A stretch of DNA of 64,000 nucleotides, taken from the NCBI GenBank assembly GCA_050789255.1, contig JBOZRQ010000020.1, forward strand, positions 1-64,000, read 5' to 3'. This DNA is from JBOZRQ01 sp050789255. Lineage in GTDB: Bacteria; Bacillota; Sulfobacillia; Symbiobacteriales; Symbiobacteriaceae. A program made the position numbers and the translations under genes. Below are positions 23,154-31,028 of this stretch, in pieces (position 1 is the stretch's first letter; the number at the start of each line of letters is the position of its first letter). The notes under the pieces are model-generated. The model did no database searches. It was not told the DNA's origin and worked only from the letters and a program-made list of their open reading frames with translations.

Positions 23154-23182
23154 ATCTTATTCCATTTATTGTAGTCGCACAA
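23154..23182 (-). promoter_or_regulatory. Promoter for the TPR/peptide operon
   Basis: Minus strand: TTGTGC (23177-23182), 17-base spacer, TAAGAT (23154-23159), about 45 bases before the start codon region of the TPR gene. The matches are moderate. Confidence 0.55.
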
Positions 23183-23204
23183 TACCGAACAGAGTTTCTA
23201 CTTA

Positions 23205-23234
23205 TCGACAGGCTCCCGGTTCGAATGCTACGAT
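23205..23234 (+). promoter_or_regulatory. Promoter for the exported stalk-domain protein
   Basis: TCGACA (23205-23210), 18-base spacer, TACGAT (23229-23234). It lies back to back with the TPR operon promoter, so the two units may share control. Confidence 0.5.
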
Positions 23235-23240
23235 AGGACA

Positions 23241-23371
23241 GGACTCACTCCTCTTAGGCCCCTGGGGCGCAAGCCTCGGGGTGGAGTGGTCCCTCCCTAC
23301 CTGCGGAGTCCACAACCTCCGCAGGTCCGGGCGCCTGTTCGCCTCCCCTCCCGGGGAGGCTTTTGCTTTTC
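23241..23371 (+). ncRNA. Structured leader or small RNA ending in a terminator
   Basis: After the promoter come a GC-rich hairpin capped by a GCAA tetraloop (around 23257-23280), a perfect 8-base-pair hairpin CTGCGGAG/CTCCGCAG (23301-23324), and an intrinsic terminator GCCTCCCC/GGGGAGGC (23341-23360) followed by TTTTGCTTTTC. The coding start of the next gene is at 23444, so transcription would end before it unless the terminator is opened. This could be an attenuator, a riboswitch-like leader or a free small RNA. It does not match a riboswitch class that I can name. Confidence 0.5.
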
Positions 23372-23443
23372 GAATGGTACCGAACCCGCGGGGAATTCCT
23401 GTCGTATTTGCTCGTAGGTGGAAGTAGACAGGAGGTTGTTGGG

Positions 23444-24592
23444 GTGAGGAAGCTGGTTGTGGGGCTTCTATCCGTCGCCCTGCTATTGTCGTCGGTCGGC
23501 AGACCGGTGCATGCGGGTCCAGGAGATCAGTGCGCTACTACCTTCGATGCGACCTGTTTGGGACGGTGGCCGCCGCCCACGGACGGGTTCGACTTTACTA
23601 ACCCTATCTTCCAAGAAGTGAAACGGCGGTACCCGGACTTTGCGACCATTCCCGATGACTTCCTCCCCGGTACGCCGCGCATGAGTATCCCCGCATCATT
23701 GACCCGCCAGGTGTTTCGCTTCGGGTGCGATGATGACGAACCGCTGAGCCAACTGAGCATCTCCTGCCCTCCCGGCGCCATGGGAACGGTGAACCTCTTC
23801 ATCTTTGGTGCTGGCAAACCGGTCATCAAGTCCGTCCCCTTTTCTACACCCCCTCCCGGAAGCGAAAGGGAGAGTTCTTGGAAGCGACTTCTACGAAAGG
23901 CCAAGGAGTACTGGGTGGCGATCGGCGCAGCGACCGTGGCCAGTGTGGTCACGTACGTCTACTTTGAATGCGTAGCCGGCGACGAGGACACAACGTGCAG
24001 GCAGCGGATCAACCAGACCATCCACGACGACCCCATTCCCTCCAAGGTCAAGGGCTTCTTCATCTCCAACGTGGAGACCAACCGTGTCACCCATCGTGCA
24101 GCACAGATTGCCGCGACCGGCGGCACCGCTATCATGGTTCGCCCCGACGACAAAACAGCCTGGATCTACTCGCCGGGCACCGTCCGGGAGGACGGCACTT
24201 TCGAGGTAGTGAGGAACAAGATTGAGGGGGATGCAGCTCCGTACTACAACGCCCCCCAGGGGCGTATCTACGTACCTCTGCGATTCATGGCCCAGGCGAT
24301 TGGGGTCCAGGTACTCTCCGAGGAGTGCGACACGGCCGGGAAGTGCCAGCTGATGCCGACCTTGAAGAACGGGGCCACGGTGGTAAAGTTCCCTGTCGAT
24401 GCCGACTACTTCGTCCTGAACGGGCAGAAGCTCACCATGGGCACCGGACAGACCTACATCGACCCCAGCACAAACCGGACCATGGTCCCGGTCCGGTTCG
24501 CCCTGGAGTCGTTCGGGTACAAAGCCATGTTCTACCCCGAGGCAAACGAGGCCCTGATCTACAAAGGCGGTGCACTGGATGAAGGTGACTAG
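23444..24592 (+). CDS. Exported protein with C-terminal stalk (copper amine oxidase N-like) domain
   Basis: 382 residues from GTG 23444 (AGGAGG upstream). It again starts with RKLV, giving a signal peptide RKLVVGLLSVALLLSSVG ending VHA. A cysteine-containing N-terminal region (~25-130) follows, then a second hydrophobic stretch (~155-175) and, from ~245, a stalk/copper amine oxidase N-terminal-like domain pair: GRIYVPLRFMAQAIGVQV and the repeat RTMVPVRFALESFGYKA. Such domains attach exported proteins to the cell surface in Bacillota. The next gene overlaps its end. Probably changes the lysogen's surface. Confidence 0.75.
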   Translation: MRKLVVGLLSVALLLSSVGRPVHAGPGDQCATTFDATCLGRWPPPTDGFDFTNPIFQEVKRRYPDFATIPDDFLPGTPRMSIPASLTRQVFRFGCDDDEPLSQLSISCPPGAMGTVNLFIFGAGKPVIKSVPFSTPPPGSERESSWKRLLRKAKEYWVAIGAATVASVVTYVYFECVAGDEDTTCRQRINQTIHDDPIPSKVKGFFISNVETNRVTHRAAQIAATGGTAIMVRPDDKTAWIYSPGTVREDGTFEVVRNKIEGDAAPYYNAPQGRIYVPLRFMAQAIGVQVLSEECDTAGKCQLMPTLKNGATVVKFPVDADYFVLNGQKLTMGTGQTYIDPSTNRTMVPVRFALESFGYKAMFYPEANEALIYKGGALDEGD

Positions 24593-24902
24593 CTTGCGGC
24601 TCCACCAAGATCGGCCGCTACCACTATGGGGGTATGTGGCGGCCTTTGGGGCGGGCGCCCTGGTGATGGCTGTTTGGACGTACCTGTCATGCGTGGCGCC
24701 TCTGGCGCCATCGACCACTTGCGCGACCGTGCTTATCCAGTGGGCACATGACGGCGGACCTGCCGCCCTAGCTTATCAGTGGTTACTGATCAACTGGGGA
24801 GCAACGGGCCTGACGGTTGTTCTAGCCCTTCCCGTTGTGTCTGGTGGGGCAGTGGCAGCGCTAGGCCTGTACCTGGTGCATAACTACTGGGTAAGGGGGT
24901 AG
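24579..24902 (+). CDS. Small membrane protein
   Basis: 107 residues from ATG 24579 inside the end of the stalk-protein gene. Two long hydrophobic segments (~17-40 and ~70-100) flank an extracytoplasmic loop with two cysteines. No family recognised; probably expressed with the exported protein. Confidence 0.65.
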   Translation: MKVTSLRLHQDRPLPLWGYVAAFGAGALVMAVWTYLSCVAPLAPSTTCATVLIQWAHDGGPAALAYQWLLINWGATGLTVVLALPVVSGGAVAALGLYLVHNYWVRG

Positions 24903-24905
24903 CCG

Positions 24906-25106
24906 GTGAGCGAACCAAAGAAGGGCTGGGGCGAAAAGATCCTGGACGATCTCGCCGGTTGCTTTGGGAGCCTCATAGACTGGGGACTGTTCATGTTCAT
25001 CGTGTTTCAGTTGTCGCAGATGACCGGGGACACCGCGCACCTTGGCGCCATGATCTTCGGGATGTACGCCCGCTGGCGGTGGAAAGTCCATATCGGGAAG
25101 AAGTGA
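24906..25106 (+). CDS. Small membrane protein
   Basis: 66 residues, GTG start with AAGGGGGT upstream. One or two membrane segments (SLIDWGLFMFIVFQLSQM, HLGAMIFGMYARWRW) and a basic C-terminus. Third gene of the exported-protein unit; a terminator follows. Confidence 0.6.
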   Translation: MSEPKKGWGEKILDDLAGCFGSLIDWGLFMFIVFQLSQMTGDTAHLGAMIFGMYARWRWKVHIGKK

Positions 25107-25114
25107 ACAGAAGG

Positions 25115-25146
25115 ACCCCGGGCGCCCTCGCTAAGAGGACCCGGGG
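25115..25146 (+). terminator. Terminator of the exported-protein unit
   Basis: ACCCCGGG pairs with CCCGGGG around a loop that contains GGGCGCCC, followed by CCTTTCTTG. The 3' arm overlaps the end of the facing HTH gene. Confidence 0.75.
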
Positions 25147-25361
25147 CCTTTCTTGTTTGGTGGTCGTCCTGCTTTGCGCTCCTTGGCTACAGCGGCTCTC
25201 CAGGCACCCCTGGTGGCCTCCCATGTGCCCTTGCGCTTCGGCCCTCCACCGACCTGGCGGGCGCCCTCCACCTCGCCTCTCTTGGCCCATCGAGTTAGGT
25301 AGCGCTTCTCAACCCCGGATTCCTCGGCGAACTGTGGAGCTGTGAGTAGATCGTCGTCCAT
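25131..25361 (-). CDS. MerR/Xis-like small DNA-binding protein
   Basis: 76 residues. LLTAPQFAEESGVEKRYLTR and WAKRGEVEGARQVGG look like the winged helix of excisionase-like proteins, followed by a basic tail rich in lysine and arginine. It faces a divergent promoter region carrying a perfect 10-base inverted repeat (25381-25450), which it may bind. Confidence 0.68.
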   Translation of the reverse strand: MDDDLLTAPQFAEESGVEKRYLTRWAKRGEVEGARQVGGGPKRKGTWEATRGAWRAAVAKERKAGRPPNKKGPGSS

Positions 25362-25380
25362 TCCATCACCGTCCTGCGAA

Positions 25381-25450
25381 AAATATATCCCAAAACGGAC
25401 AAAAAATCTAGTCCCACCTCTTGATAATCTGTCCCAAATAGGATATATTT
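25381..25450. promoter_or_regulatory. Perfect 10-base inverted repeat in a divergent promoter region
   Basis: AAATATATCC (25381-25390) is mirrored by GGATATATTT (25441-25450). Between them lie several [AG]TCCCA copies. The AT-rich segment stands out against the surrounding GC-rich DNA. Confidence 0.65.
25421..25449 (+). promoter_or_regulatory. Rightward promoter
   Basis: TTGATA (25421-25426), 17-base spacer, TATATT (25444-25449). The -10 box lies inside the right arm of the inverted repeat, so a bound regulator would control it. It drives the run of small genes from 25486. Confidence 0.72.
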
Positions 25451-25485
25451 AAATCACAGGGAAGCGATACGGGAGGTAATCAGAG

Positions 25486-25689
25486 ATGACGATTGAGCTT
25501 CGTGAGGGAATGAGTCTACAGCCTGTACACAAGGCCATAAAGTGGGAGCCGATTAAGATCCAGAGCATCAAGGACGGATACGCCCACCTTTACGATCCAA
25601 ACTCCTCGGATTCCCCGCACTGCTGTGCCTCCCTTGACTTCCTGACACGAGCAAACAACGAAGGGGCGTACAAAGTCATAGAGGGGTAA
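25486..25689 (+). CDS. Small protein of unknown function
   Basis: 67 residues, GGGAGGTAATC upstream. Beta-rich (IKIQSIKDGYAHLY) with HCCASLDFL. The leader AATCAGAGATGAC is the same as at the next gene, suggesting duplicated translation signals. No family recognised. Confidence 0.6.
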   Translation: MTIELREGMSLQPVHKAIKWEPIKIQSIKDGYAHLYDPNSSDSPHCCASLDFLTRANNEGAYKVIEG

Positions 25690-25827
25690 CTCACTCCTCG
25701 ATGGGTCACAACGATCGGCTCCCACACCAGCCCCGGCCCCAGTCCTCCTAATGCGGCCTGCCACCCAGTGGCAGAGGGTCTCAAGCCCCTTACGCAGAGA
25801 GGGAAGCATGCGAGGAGGAAATCAGAG

Positions 25828-26055
25828 ATGACGCTGCAACGCCAAATCGAAACGCTTCCGGCCGATTGGGGCAAAGGCGTGTTCACCTCTGAGGCCCTGG
25901 ATCTACTCCGCATCGCCATCGCATTTGGTAACTACCCCAAAGAGGCAACCGCCAAGCGTGTGATCCTCTCCCATCGTGGACAAGGCCGCATCAATGCCGC
26001 AACCGTATGCCGTGTGCTGGACGAAATCCGGGCGGAGTTCAACGAAAATGACTGA
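25828..26055 (+). CDS. Small protein upstream of the ImmA-like peptidase
   Basis: 75 residues from ATG 25828 with GAGGAGG. Two helical blocks (TSEALDLLRIAIAFGN, AATVCRVLDEIRAEFN). No helix-turn-helix is certain, so it is not clearly the repressor that usually pairs with ImmA. It overlaps the peptidase gene by 8 bases. Confidence 0.62.
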   Translation: MTLQRQIETLPADWGKGVFTSEALDLLRIAIAFGNYPKEATAKRVILSHRGQGRINAATVCRVLDEIRAEFNEND

Positions 26056-26419
26056 TACGGCCCTCTATTCCTTCCTTCTCAAGAAGGGGCGCTCCATCGG
26101 TCTAAAGGTCATCATCGATTCGACACCGATGTCTCGCCCCAACCGTGGCGATTACTATCCAAACTCGCGCACCATCTACCTCTCGGAGGTCTTTTCCTCA
26201 GCAGAGCGCAGGAACGTCATCCTGGCCCACGAGATCGGGCACGCACAAATCGAGACCACGACACGAAATCTCCCGACTATCGAGATCGAACGGCGAGCCT
26301 GGGAAGCGGCGGAGTCGCTGATTCTGGACGCAGGATTCAAGTTGCCCCGGTCATTCCGAAGATGGAAGCGAGCCGGCCTGGACAGTTACCAACGCTCCTC
26401 CCGTAGAGCAGCGACGTAA
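26048..26419 (+). CDS. ImmA/IrrE-like metallopeptidase
   Basis: 123 residues. The zinc-binding HExxH motif is HEIGHAQ (~60-66), after SSAERRNVILA and followed by a helix with an acidic residue (ERRAWEAAE) as third-ligand candidate. In mobile elements such as ICEBs1, ImmA cleaves the ImmR repressor to trigger induction. A similar anti-repressor role is likely here; the cognate repressor is not identified. Confidence 0.75.
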   Translation: MTDTALYSFLLKKGRSIGLKVIIDSTPMSRPNRGDYYPNSRTIYLSEVFSSAERRNVILAHEIGHAQIETTTRNLPTIEIERRAWEAAESLILDAGFKLPRSFRRWKRAGLDSYQRSSRRAAT

Positions 26420-26478
26420 GGCCACAACCCGGCAGGCAGAATGCAGAGCGGGGAGCACAAAGCCAGGAGGGATCCCGG

Positions 26479-26763
26479 ATGACCAAGGCTTCTCCTAAGA
26501 CCGAGGTCCGAAACTTCGTGGAAGACGCCCTGCGGCGCTTCTCTGTGGACAGCGGCCGGGCTCTCGGGCGCCAAGACCAGGCTCGCTACGAGTACCCATC
26601 CTGCACCATCATCCTCCAGGGCGAGACCAACCTCACCGACGCCTGGGCACGTTACGCCGGCGAACTGGGGGCCTGGACGGTCTCGATCACCAGGCACGGT
26701 GCCCGGGTCAAGAACCTCACCCCGATCCTCGTAGACCCGACTCCGGTACAACGCCCCGCTTAG
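26479..26763 (+). CDS. Small phage protein of unknown function
   Basis: 94 residues with AGGAGGG upstream. Mixed fold with VRNFVEDALRRFSVDSGRAL and a beta-rich second half. No family recognised. Confidence 0.6.
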   Translation: MTKASPKTEVRNFVEDALRRFSVDSGRALGRQDQARYEYPSCTIILQGETNLTDAWARYAGELGAWTVSITRHGARVKNLTPILVDPTPVQRPA

Positions 26764-26801
26764 GGGCGGTCGGCAATACCAACCGAAACGAGGTGCCCCG
26801 G

Positions 26802-26987
26802 ATGATCACGGCCAAGAAGGTCCGCTTCCTCCCCGTAGTGGAGGACACCGAGACCCTGAACAAGGCTCTTGAATCCCTGGAGATGGATAGCCTGGGCGCC
26901 CCGATCTCCCGGGGGTTCGAGGCCCGCTGGTACCGTATCGTCCACCAGCTCCGGCGCTCTGTTGCGGCACTGCCGATCAGCGATTAA
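26802..26987 (+). CDS. Small phage protein of unknown function
   Basis: 61 residues from ATG 26802 with GAGGTG upstream (GTG 26793 is in frame). Helical second half ARWYRIVHQLRRSVAALP. No family recognised. Confidence 0.55.
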   Translation: MITAKKVRFLPVVEDTETLNKALESLEMDSLGAPISRGFEARWYRIVHQLRRSVAALPISD

Positions 26988-27005
26988 CGAGGGGGTTTTG
27001 ACACC

Positions 27006-27221
27006 ATGGCAGCGACTCAAGTACTACCCGAATCCGACCGCTCCATCCTCGAAGTGGTGTGTGCCCAGATCCGGGAACTGGGGTACCCCGAGAAGGCCGA
27101 GGAGTTTCGCAATAACCCGGACTCCCGGCGCTACATCCGGGCTTTCGTGGCCGCTGCGTTCACTCGCAGGAAGGGGCCTGAGCGGGCCAAGGCGTTCCTG
27201 CGCTTGGTGGAGATGATCTGA
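27006..27221 (+). CDS. Small phage protein of unknown function
   Basis: 71 residues with GAGGGGG upstream. Fully helical and charged (LEVVCAQIRELGYPEKAEEF, RAFVAAAFTRRKG). No family recognised. Confidence 0.6.
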   Translation: MAATQVLPESDRSILEVVCAQIRELGYPEKAEEFRNNPDSRRYIRAFVAAAFTRRKGPERAKAFLRLVEMI

Positions 27222-27258
27222 TCCGGCACCAGATCCCCACTGAGAGGAGGAAATCCTG

Positions 27259-27453
27259 ATGAGCGACGTCCGAGTAGCGCACGAATCAGAGGAAACGGGC
27301 GCCCGACCCGACCCTCCCAAACCTACGCCCCCGGCGAGCCAGTCGAAGCCTGCGACCAAGGCCCTTACCGATGAGCAGCTGTTTCGGGCTATGGGATTCA
27401 CCCCGGGCTACCTGGCCCGCAAACGCGAGACAGTCCCGAAGGATCACTGGTAG
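27259..27453 (+). CDS. Small proline-rich phage protein
   Basis: 64 residues with GAGGAGG upstream. A proline-rich flexible lead (RPDPPKPTPPASQSKPA) precedes a short helical tail. No family recognised. Confidence 0.55.
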   Translation: MSDVRVAHESEETGARPDPPKPTPPASQSKPATKALTDEQLFRAMGFTPGYLARKRETVPKDHW

Positions 27454-27574
27454 ACCAGGCGCCCCAGACCCGGCCCCGGATCCCCTCCACGAAGTACAAC
27501 CAGCCGTGCTGAGGACCGGCAAGGGCGCCGGCGCAGAGATGTGAGCTCTAAGGGAGCTGAAAGGGGAGTACCTG

Positions 27575-28153
27575 ATGAACCGAGTTCTGAACGTGGCCGA
27601 GGCGACTCTGAAGGCGTTCGAGTGGCGCCTGTTCACCATGACCGGGGTGTGGGAGTGGTTCCAGAAGAACGGGGCCTCCGTGGGCGCCACGGTCAGTGAC
27701 GACAAGACCAGGTTAACCATCAGCCTGTCCATCCCCAACGACCGGATGCAGGGTGCCATCCTCCCCCTCATGTCGGCCCTGACCCTGCTATCCGAGGCGG
27801 CCCGCTCTGACGACAACGGTGCCAAGGTTCTCCCGGAATCCCTGGCCGCCCATTACACGGCGAAGCACTGGTTCCCGCCGGCGGCTGCCGAGTACCTCAC
27901 CCGGAACATGGACCGGTTCGAGGTGGAGGGTGGTTGGCACTGGGATCAGGAGCGCCTGTTCGATTTGGTGATGGAAAAGGTGTTTTGGGCCAACCTGGAC
28001 ATCGATATGAAGGACCCCGTTCGGTTCGACCAGGACGTGCGTGAGGCCATTGACCCGGACACCTGGGAACGGCTTAGGGAGCAGTTCAACGACTCGACCA
28101 TGGTCGCCGATAACGGCGTCCGCCAGCGTGATTTCCTTGCCCGCAAAGGGTAG
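27575..28153 (+). CDS. Phage protein of unknown function
   Basis: 192 residues with AAAGGGGAG upstream. It has a long amphipathic helical opening (NVAEATLKAFEWRLFTM) and a C-terminal acidic region. No membrane segment or family recognised. Confidence 0.62.
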   Translation: MNRVLNVAEATLKAFEWRLFTMTGVWEWFQKNGASVGATVSDDKTRLTISLSIPNDRMQGAILPLMSALTLLSEAARSDDNGAKVLPESLAAHYTAKHWFPPAAAEYLTRNMDRFEVEGGWHWDQERLFDLVMEKVFWANLDIDMKDPVRFDQDVREAIDPDTWERLREQFNDSTMVADNGVRQRDFLARKG

Positions 28154-28307
28154 GCCGAGCATCCCGGCCGGGGCGCCCCGATCCGGCGCCCTCCAGTTCA
28201 AGGGCAACCCACGTTTGGCCCCGACGTACGACAGGGGCAAGTCCAAGGCCTGAAGCATCCATCTCCAAGTAGGCCCCGTGCACGGGGTGGCCAACGGAGA
28301 CGACAGG

Positions 28308-28871
28308 ATGCCAAGGCCGAGGGCGCATTCAACCTTCAGACGACCGGCACAGCTCGCCAACGAGAATCCGGGCAGTTTGCGGACGGAGCCCCTACCGGTG
28401 ATCAGGGGACGGAGCCAGTACTACGGTGAGTGCTGGACCGGAGAGGACAAAGGTGCCTGGCCCTGGGACGGGCGCCAATGGCCCCGGGTGTACGGATGGG
28501 ATAGTGACAACCACGAGGAGACGTTTTGGCCCCGGCCCACTACCACCCGAGAGGAGCTGACACCCGTGATCCCGATTCCCGCCGGCGCCCGCCAGTTTGT
28601 CCATGCCCTTCGACTCGAGACTGACCTCCAGCGGTTCGTCGAACGGTCCCTGTTCCTGGAGCTCCGTGATGAGATCATGGCCGAACTGCGGGCCGGTATC
28701 CAGGTAGCTCCTGCTCGGGTACAACTGCTCAACGCCCTCCACTACGACCTCCATGCCGGCAAGGAGCCCTACACGCACGTCGAAGAGTACAGGGTGATTG
28801 ACGGGCGGCTCCACGTCCAGGCCGGGCGGGGCGCCTACTGGTTCCCCTGGGCGGAGGAGATCGTCCACTGA
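28308..28871 (+). CDS. Phage protein of unknown function
   Basis: 187 residues from ATG 28308 (GGAG upstream); GTG 28278 is possible. The N-terminal third is basic and rich in tryptophan and aromatic residues (GAWPWDGRQWPRVYGW), the rest helical (LETDLQRFVERSLFLELRDE). No family recognised. Confidence 0.58.
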   Translation: MPRPRAHSTFRRPAQLANENPGSLRTEPLPVIRGRSQYYGECWTGEDKGAWPWDGRQWPRVYGWDSDNHEETFWPRPTTTREELTPVIPIPAGARQFVHALRLETDLQRFVERSLFLELRDEIMAELRAGIQVAPARVQLLNALHYDLHAGKEPYTHVEEYRVIDGRLHVQAGRGAYWFPWAEEIVH

Positions 28872-28984
28872 ACCTGACTGCCGCAGGAGACCAAGCCAGA
28901 GCCGCAGAAGTTCAACGCAAGTCAAACCTCTATATCCCCACGCACGTGGGGGGTCCACCATACCCGGACAAGGAGGAACCGAAG

Positions 28985-29404
28985 ATGAACCAAAGGATGA
29001 CCCCCGGCGAGGCGTGGGAAGGATTCGTGGGATCGCAGAGCACGGCGGACTTCTGGGCGATCTCCATGGAACAGGGCGCCCGCTCGTACATGGAGGCCGC
29101 CACCAACTACGTGAACGACATCCGGACCAGGTGGGATCCCGGCGTATCAGAGGAGACCTGGGCGGACCTCCCTGACCTGCTGGCCGCATACCTGGAACGG
29201 CAGCTCGGCCCCGTTCCGTTTCCCGGGATTGATGATCGGACCGCCGCCCTTGCTAAAGCTGCGCTCCATGGAGCTTCATGCCCCATGTGCCGTAACGGAT
29301 TCTCGGACGACGACATTCGCAATGCCCTCATTATCACCGGTGAGAACGGCGACTTCGTGCACAACGAGTGCTGGCCGGAGTATCCCCGTCGGCATGAAGT
29401 ATAA
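28985..29404 (+). CDS. Phage protein with CxxC motif, unknown function
   Basis: 139 residues from ATG 28985 with AAGGAGG. A helical body (WADLPDLLAAYLERQLG) and a C-terminal SCPMCRNGF with a later VHNECW that could complete a metal site. No family recognised. Confidence 0.6.
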   Translation: MNQRMTPGEAWEGFVGSQSTADFWAISMEQGARSYMEAATNYVNDIRTRWDPGVSEETWADLPDLLAAYLERQLGPVPFPGIDDRTAALAKAALHGASCPMCRNGFSDDDIRNALIITGENGDFVHNECWPEYPRRHEV

Positions 29405-29425
29405 CTAACCGGAGGCGACTCACCT

Positions 29426-29845
29426 ATGCCGTTTCGCACCCGTGGTTTGCTCATCGTCCTGGCCGTTCTTGTCGTGGTCACCGCCGGCCTGGTTTCGCTC
29501 AGGTTAATGTCCCGTGTCCCACTGACCACCGCGGAGCTCCGCTCTGCTAAGCACATATCTAGGGAAGGGGCCCTTGGTGCCCAACTCCCACGTAGAGAGA
29601 CCCGGGCGCCCACCACGGCCCCGGGTCTAGACATTGAGAAGGGATTGGCGAGTCAGGAGCGAACCCATGTGCTAACCAGCCGCATCTATAGGAGGCACTC
29701 GCTATGGCAGGACGTCGACGCAAGTACCCGCCGCATCTGCAGCCTGTGCCTACGAAGAAACAGGTGGAGAGGCAACTCAAGGAGCTCAAGGGGTTATTGG
29801 ACCGAACACCACTGGTCCCGTCGCCGCCGGGCATCGACCCCATGA
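29426..29845 (+). CDS. Possible small exported or membrane-anchored protein
   Basis: The N-terminus is a good membrane anchor (RGLLIVLAVLVVVTAGLVSL) with GGAGG upstream. The remaining frame crosses a GACCCGGG hairpin (29600-29632) and overlaps the next gene by 142 bases, so the true C-terminus is doubtful; the real product may be shorter, perhaps after a frameshift. Confidence 0.4.
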   Translation: MPFRTRGLLIVLAVLVVVTAGLVSLRLMSRVPLTTAELRSAKHISREGALGAQLPRRETRAPTTAPGLDIEKGLASQERTHVLTSRIYRRHSLWQDVDASTRRICSLCLRRNRWRGNSRSSRGYWTEHHWSRRRRASTP

Positions 29846-30129
29846 CCGGCGAGGACGACGGAGCCGTTTGGCACTCGGTGGACGCCGGGCTGCCGACGGC
29901 GCACGAGGCCACCCACATGTACGGTTGCGTGTGTGAAGTCTGGCCGCCGAAGGACTTCCCGACCGGTCCCTGGTCCTGGGTAGTCCGTGATTCGTCCGGA
30001 GAAACAAAGACAGGCCAGAGCTACTCGATGTGGGGCGCCCGCTACTTAGCAGTCGTGGCCACCGCGAAGAATTGGGGAAACGAATCTCGGGCGAGTATCG
30101 AACCACCGCCCCCAGGTAGCCCGTTATAG
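29704..30129 (+). CDS. Phage protein of unknown function
   Basis: 141 residues with AGGAGG upstream. It begins with a basic MAGRRRKYPPH lead and a charged helix, then DDGAVWHSVDAGLPTAHEAT and an aromatic-rich section. Last sizeable gene of this plus-strand run. No family recognised. Confidence 0.6.
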   Translation: MAGRRRKYPPHLQPVPTKKQVERQLKELKGLLDRTPLVPSPPGIDPMTGEDDGAVWHSVDAGLPTAHEATHMYGCVCEVWPPKDFPTGPWSWVVRDSSGETKTGQSYSMWGARYLAVVATAKNWGNESRASIEPPPPGSPL

Positions 30130-30132
30130 ATA

Positions 30133-30234
30133 GTGAGGATGATCAACCGGGCCCGCCCCCTTCACCTCCACAAGTGCAAGAGGGATCTATACAGCTCTGA
30201 CCGGATCCGCTACGCCGGTCGGGTCGCCCGGTAG
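30133..30234 (+). CDS. Possible very small basic protein
   Basis: 33 codons from GTG 30133 to TAG 30232, basic (MINRARPLHLHKCKRDLY from the internal ATG). No good ribosome-binding site. Listed because it fills the gap before the terminator; it may be spurious. Confidence 0.25.
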   Translation: MRMINRARPLHLHKCKRDLYSSDRIRYAGRVAR

Positions 30235-30255
30235 ACCATCCATCCCCAACAAAGA

Positions 30256-30292
30256 GACCCCAGGGCGCCCGACATGGGCACTCCCTGGGGTC
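30256..30292. terminator. Bidirectional terminator
   Basis: GACCCCAGGG (30256-30265) pairs with CCCTGGGGTC (30283-30292); the loop starts with CGCCC. TTCGTTGTT follows on the plus strand and a T-rich tract on the minus strand. It ends the plus-strand unit and the facing nuclease gene. Confidence 0.8.
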
Positions 30293-30299
30293 TTCGTTG

Positions 30300-31007
30300 T
30301 TACTCCGCACCAATCTCCTTCTTGAGCCGCCAGAAGCTCGTGCGGCTCAGTTGCTGCTCGGCCAGTTTGAGGACGGCCCCCTTGTCTTTGGCTGCGTTAT
30401 ACAACTCTACGTATGATCCGACACGGCTTGTCCGTTCTCTAGATCCCTGCGTTTCATCGCCTCCCTGTGACTCGTCGGCACCGTCGTGCAGGAAGTTGAA
30501 AACCGCCTCATAGGTTCGTCTGCGACTAACCAATGCTTCCAGCATCTCCTCCAAAAGCTGAGCCGCCGGTCCCTGTCCGACGTATTGCACCAGTCTCATG
30601 AGAAGAGTGTCAGTTTCAGTGTCGCCAGCTACCTCTCGAATAGGGATATGCTTCGGGAGCTTTCGCTTCAGGACCTCCACCGCGAGATCTGACTCACGAA
30701 CTTCGACTAGCGTAATCCCCCTGCTACCGAGGATCGTCGCCTTGTTCACATCGCGCTCCTGCAAGGCCACGAAGGCCTCTACACTCCTTTGCAATCCGGT
30801 GTACTGGTCGTGTTGCTCTCCTTGAAACTCGAAGGCTAGTTTCAATGACGGGTAGTATCGATCTAACTGCATCGGGCGGCCGGTCCTCGGATTGACCAGC
30901 CAGCTGTAAAACTGACCGTCGGAATAGGTTTCACAGTCGATAAGCCACGTCAGTAGTTGCCTCATTTCCAGTTCCCCACGGGAGACGGGGTTCTTTGCCT
31001 GCGCCAT
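30300..31007 (-). CDS. PD-(D/E)XK-like nuclease fused to a DNA-binding module
   Basis: 235 residues. The N-terminal ~110 residues have MQLDRYYPSLKLAFEFQGEQ, the Asp...Glu-x-Gln core of Vsr/restriction-like nucleases, with a following GITLVEVRESD. The C-terminal ~105 residues (VGQGPAAQLLEEMLEALVS to the last helix) align in outline with the neighbouring 130-residue protein, ending in QQLSRTSFWRLKKEIG, a helix-turn-helix-like tail. A site-specific nuclease with its own DNA-binding domain is the natural reading. It lies 21 bases after the smaller gene in the same operon. Confidence 0.72.
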   Translation of the reverse strand: MAQAKNPVSRGELEMRQLLTWLIDCETYSDGQFYSWLVNPRTGRPMQLDRYYPSLKLAFEFQGEQHDQYTGLQRSVEAFVALQERDVNKATILGSRGITLVEVRESDLAVEVLKRKLPKHIPIREVAGDTETDTLLMRLVQYVGQGPAAQLLEEMLEALVSRRRTYEAVFNFLHDGADESQGGDETQGSRERTSRVGSYVELYNAAKDKGAVLKLAEQQLSRTSFWRLKKEIGAE

Positions 31008-31028
31008 AGCCTTCGCCTCCCGCAGCGA

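Noticed and set aside
23241..23371. Known riboswitch (c-di-GMP class I) or T-box
   Set aside because: The GGGGCGCAAGCC hairpin only loosely resembles the GEMM core, and the conserved upstream parts are missing. A T-box specifier/antiterminator was also sought and not found.
28128..28253. Short basic frame after the 192-residue gene
   Set aside because: It overlaps the preceding gene end, has no ribosome-binding site, and only its last ~30 residues look natural.
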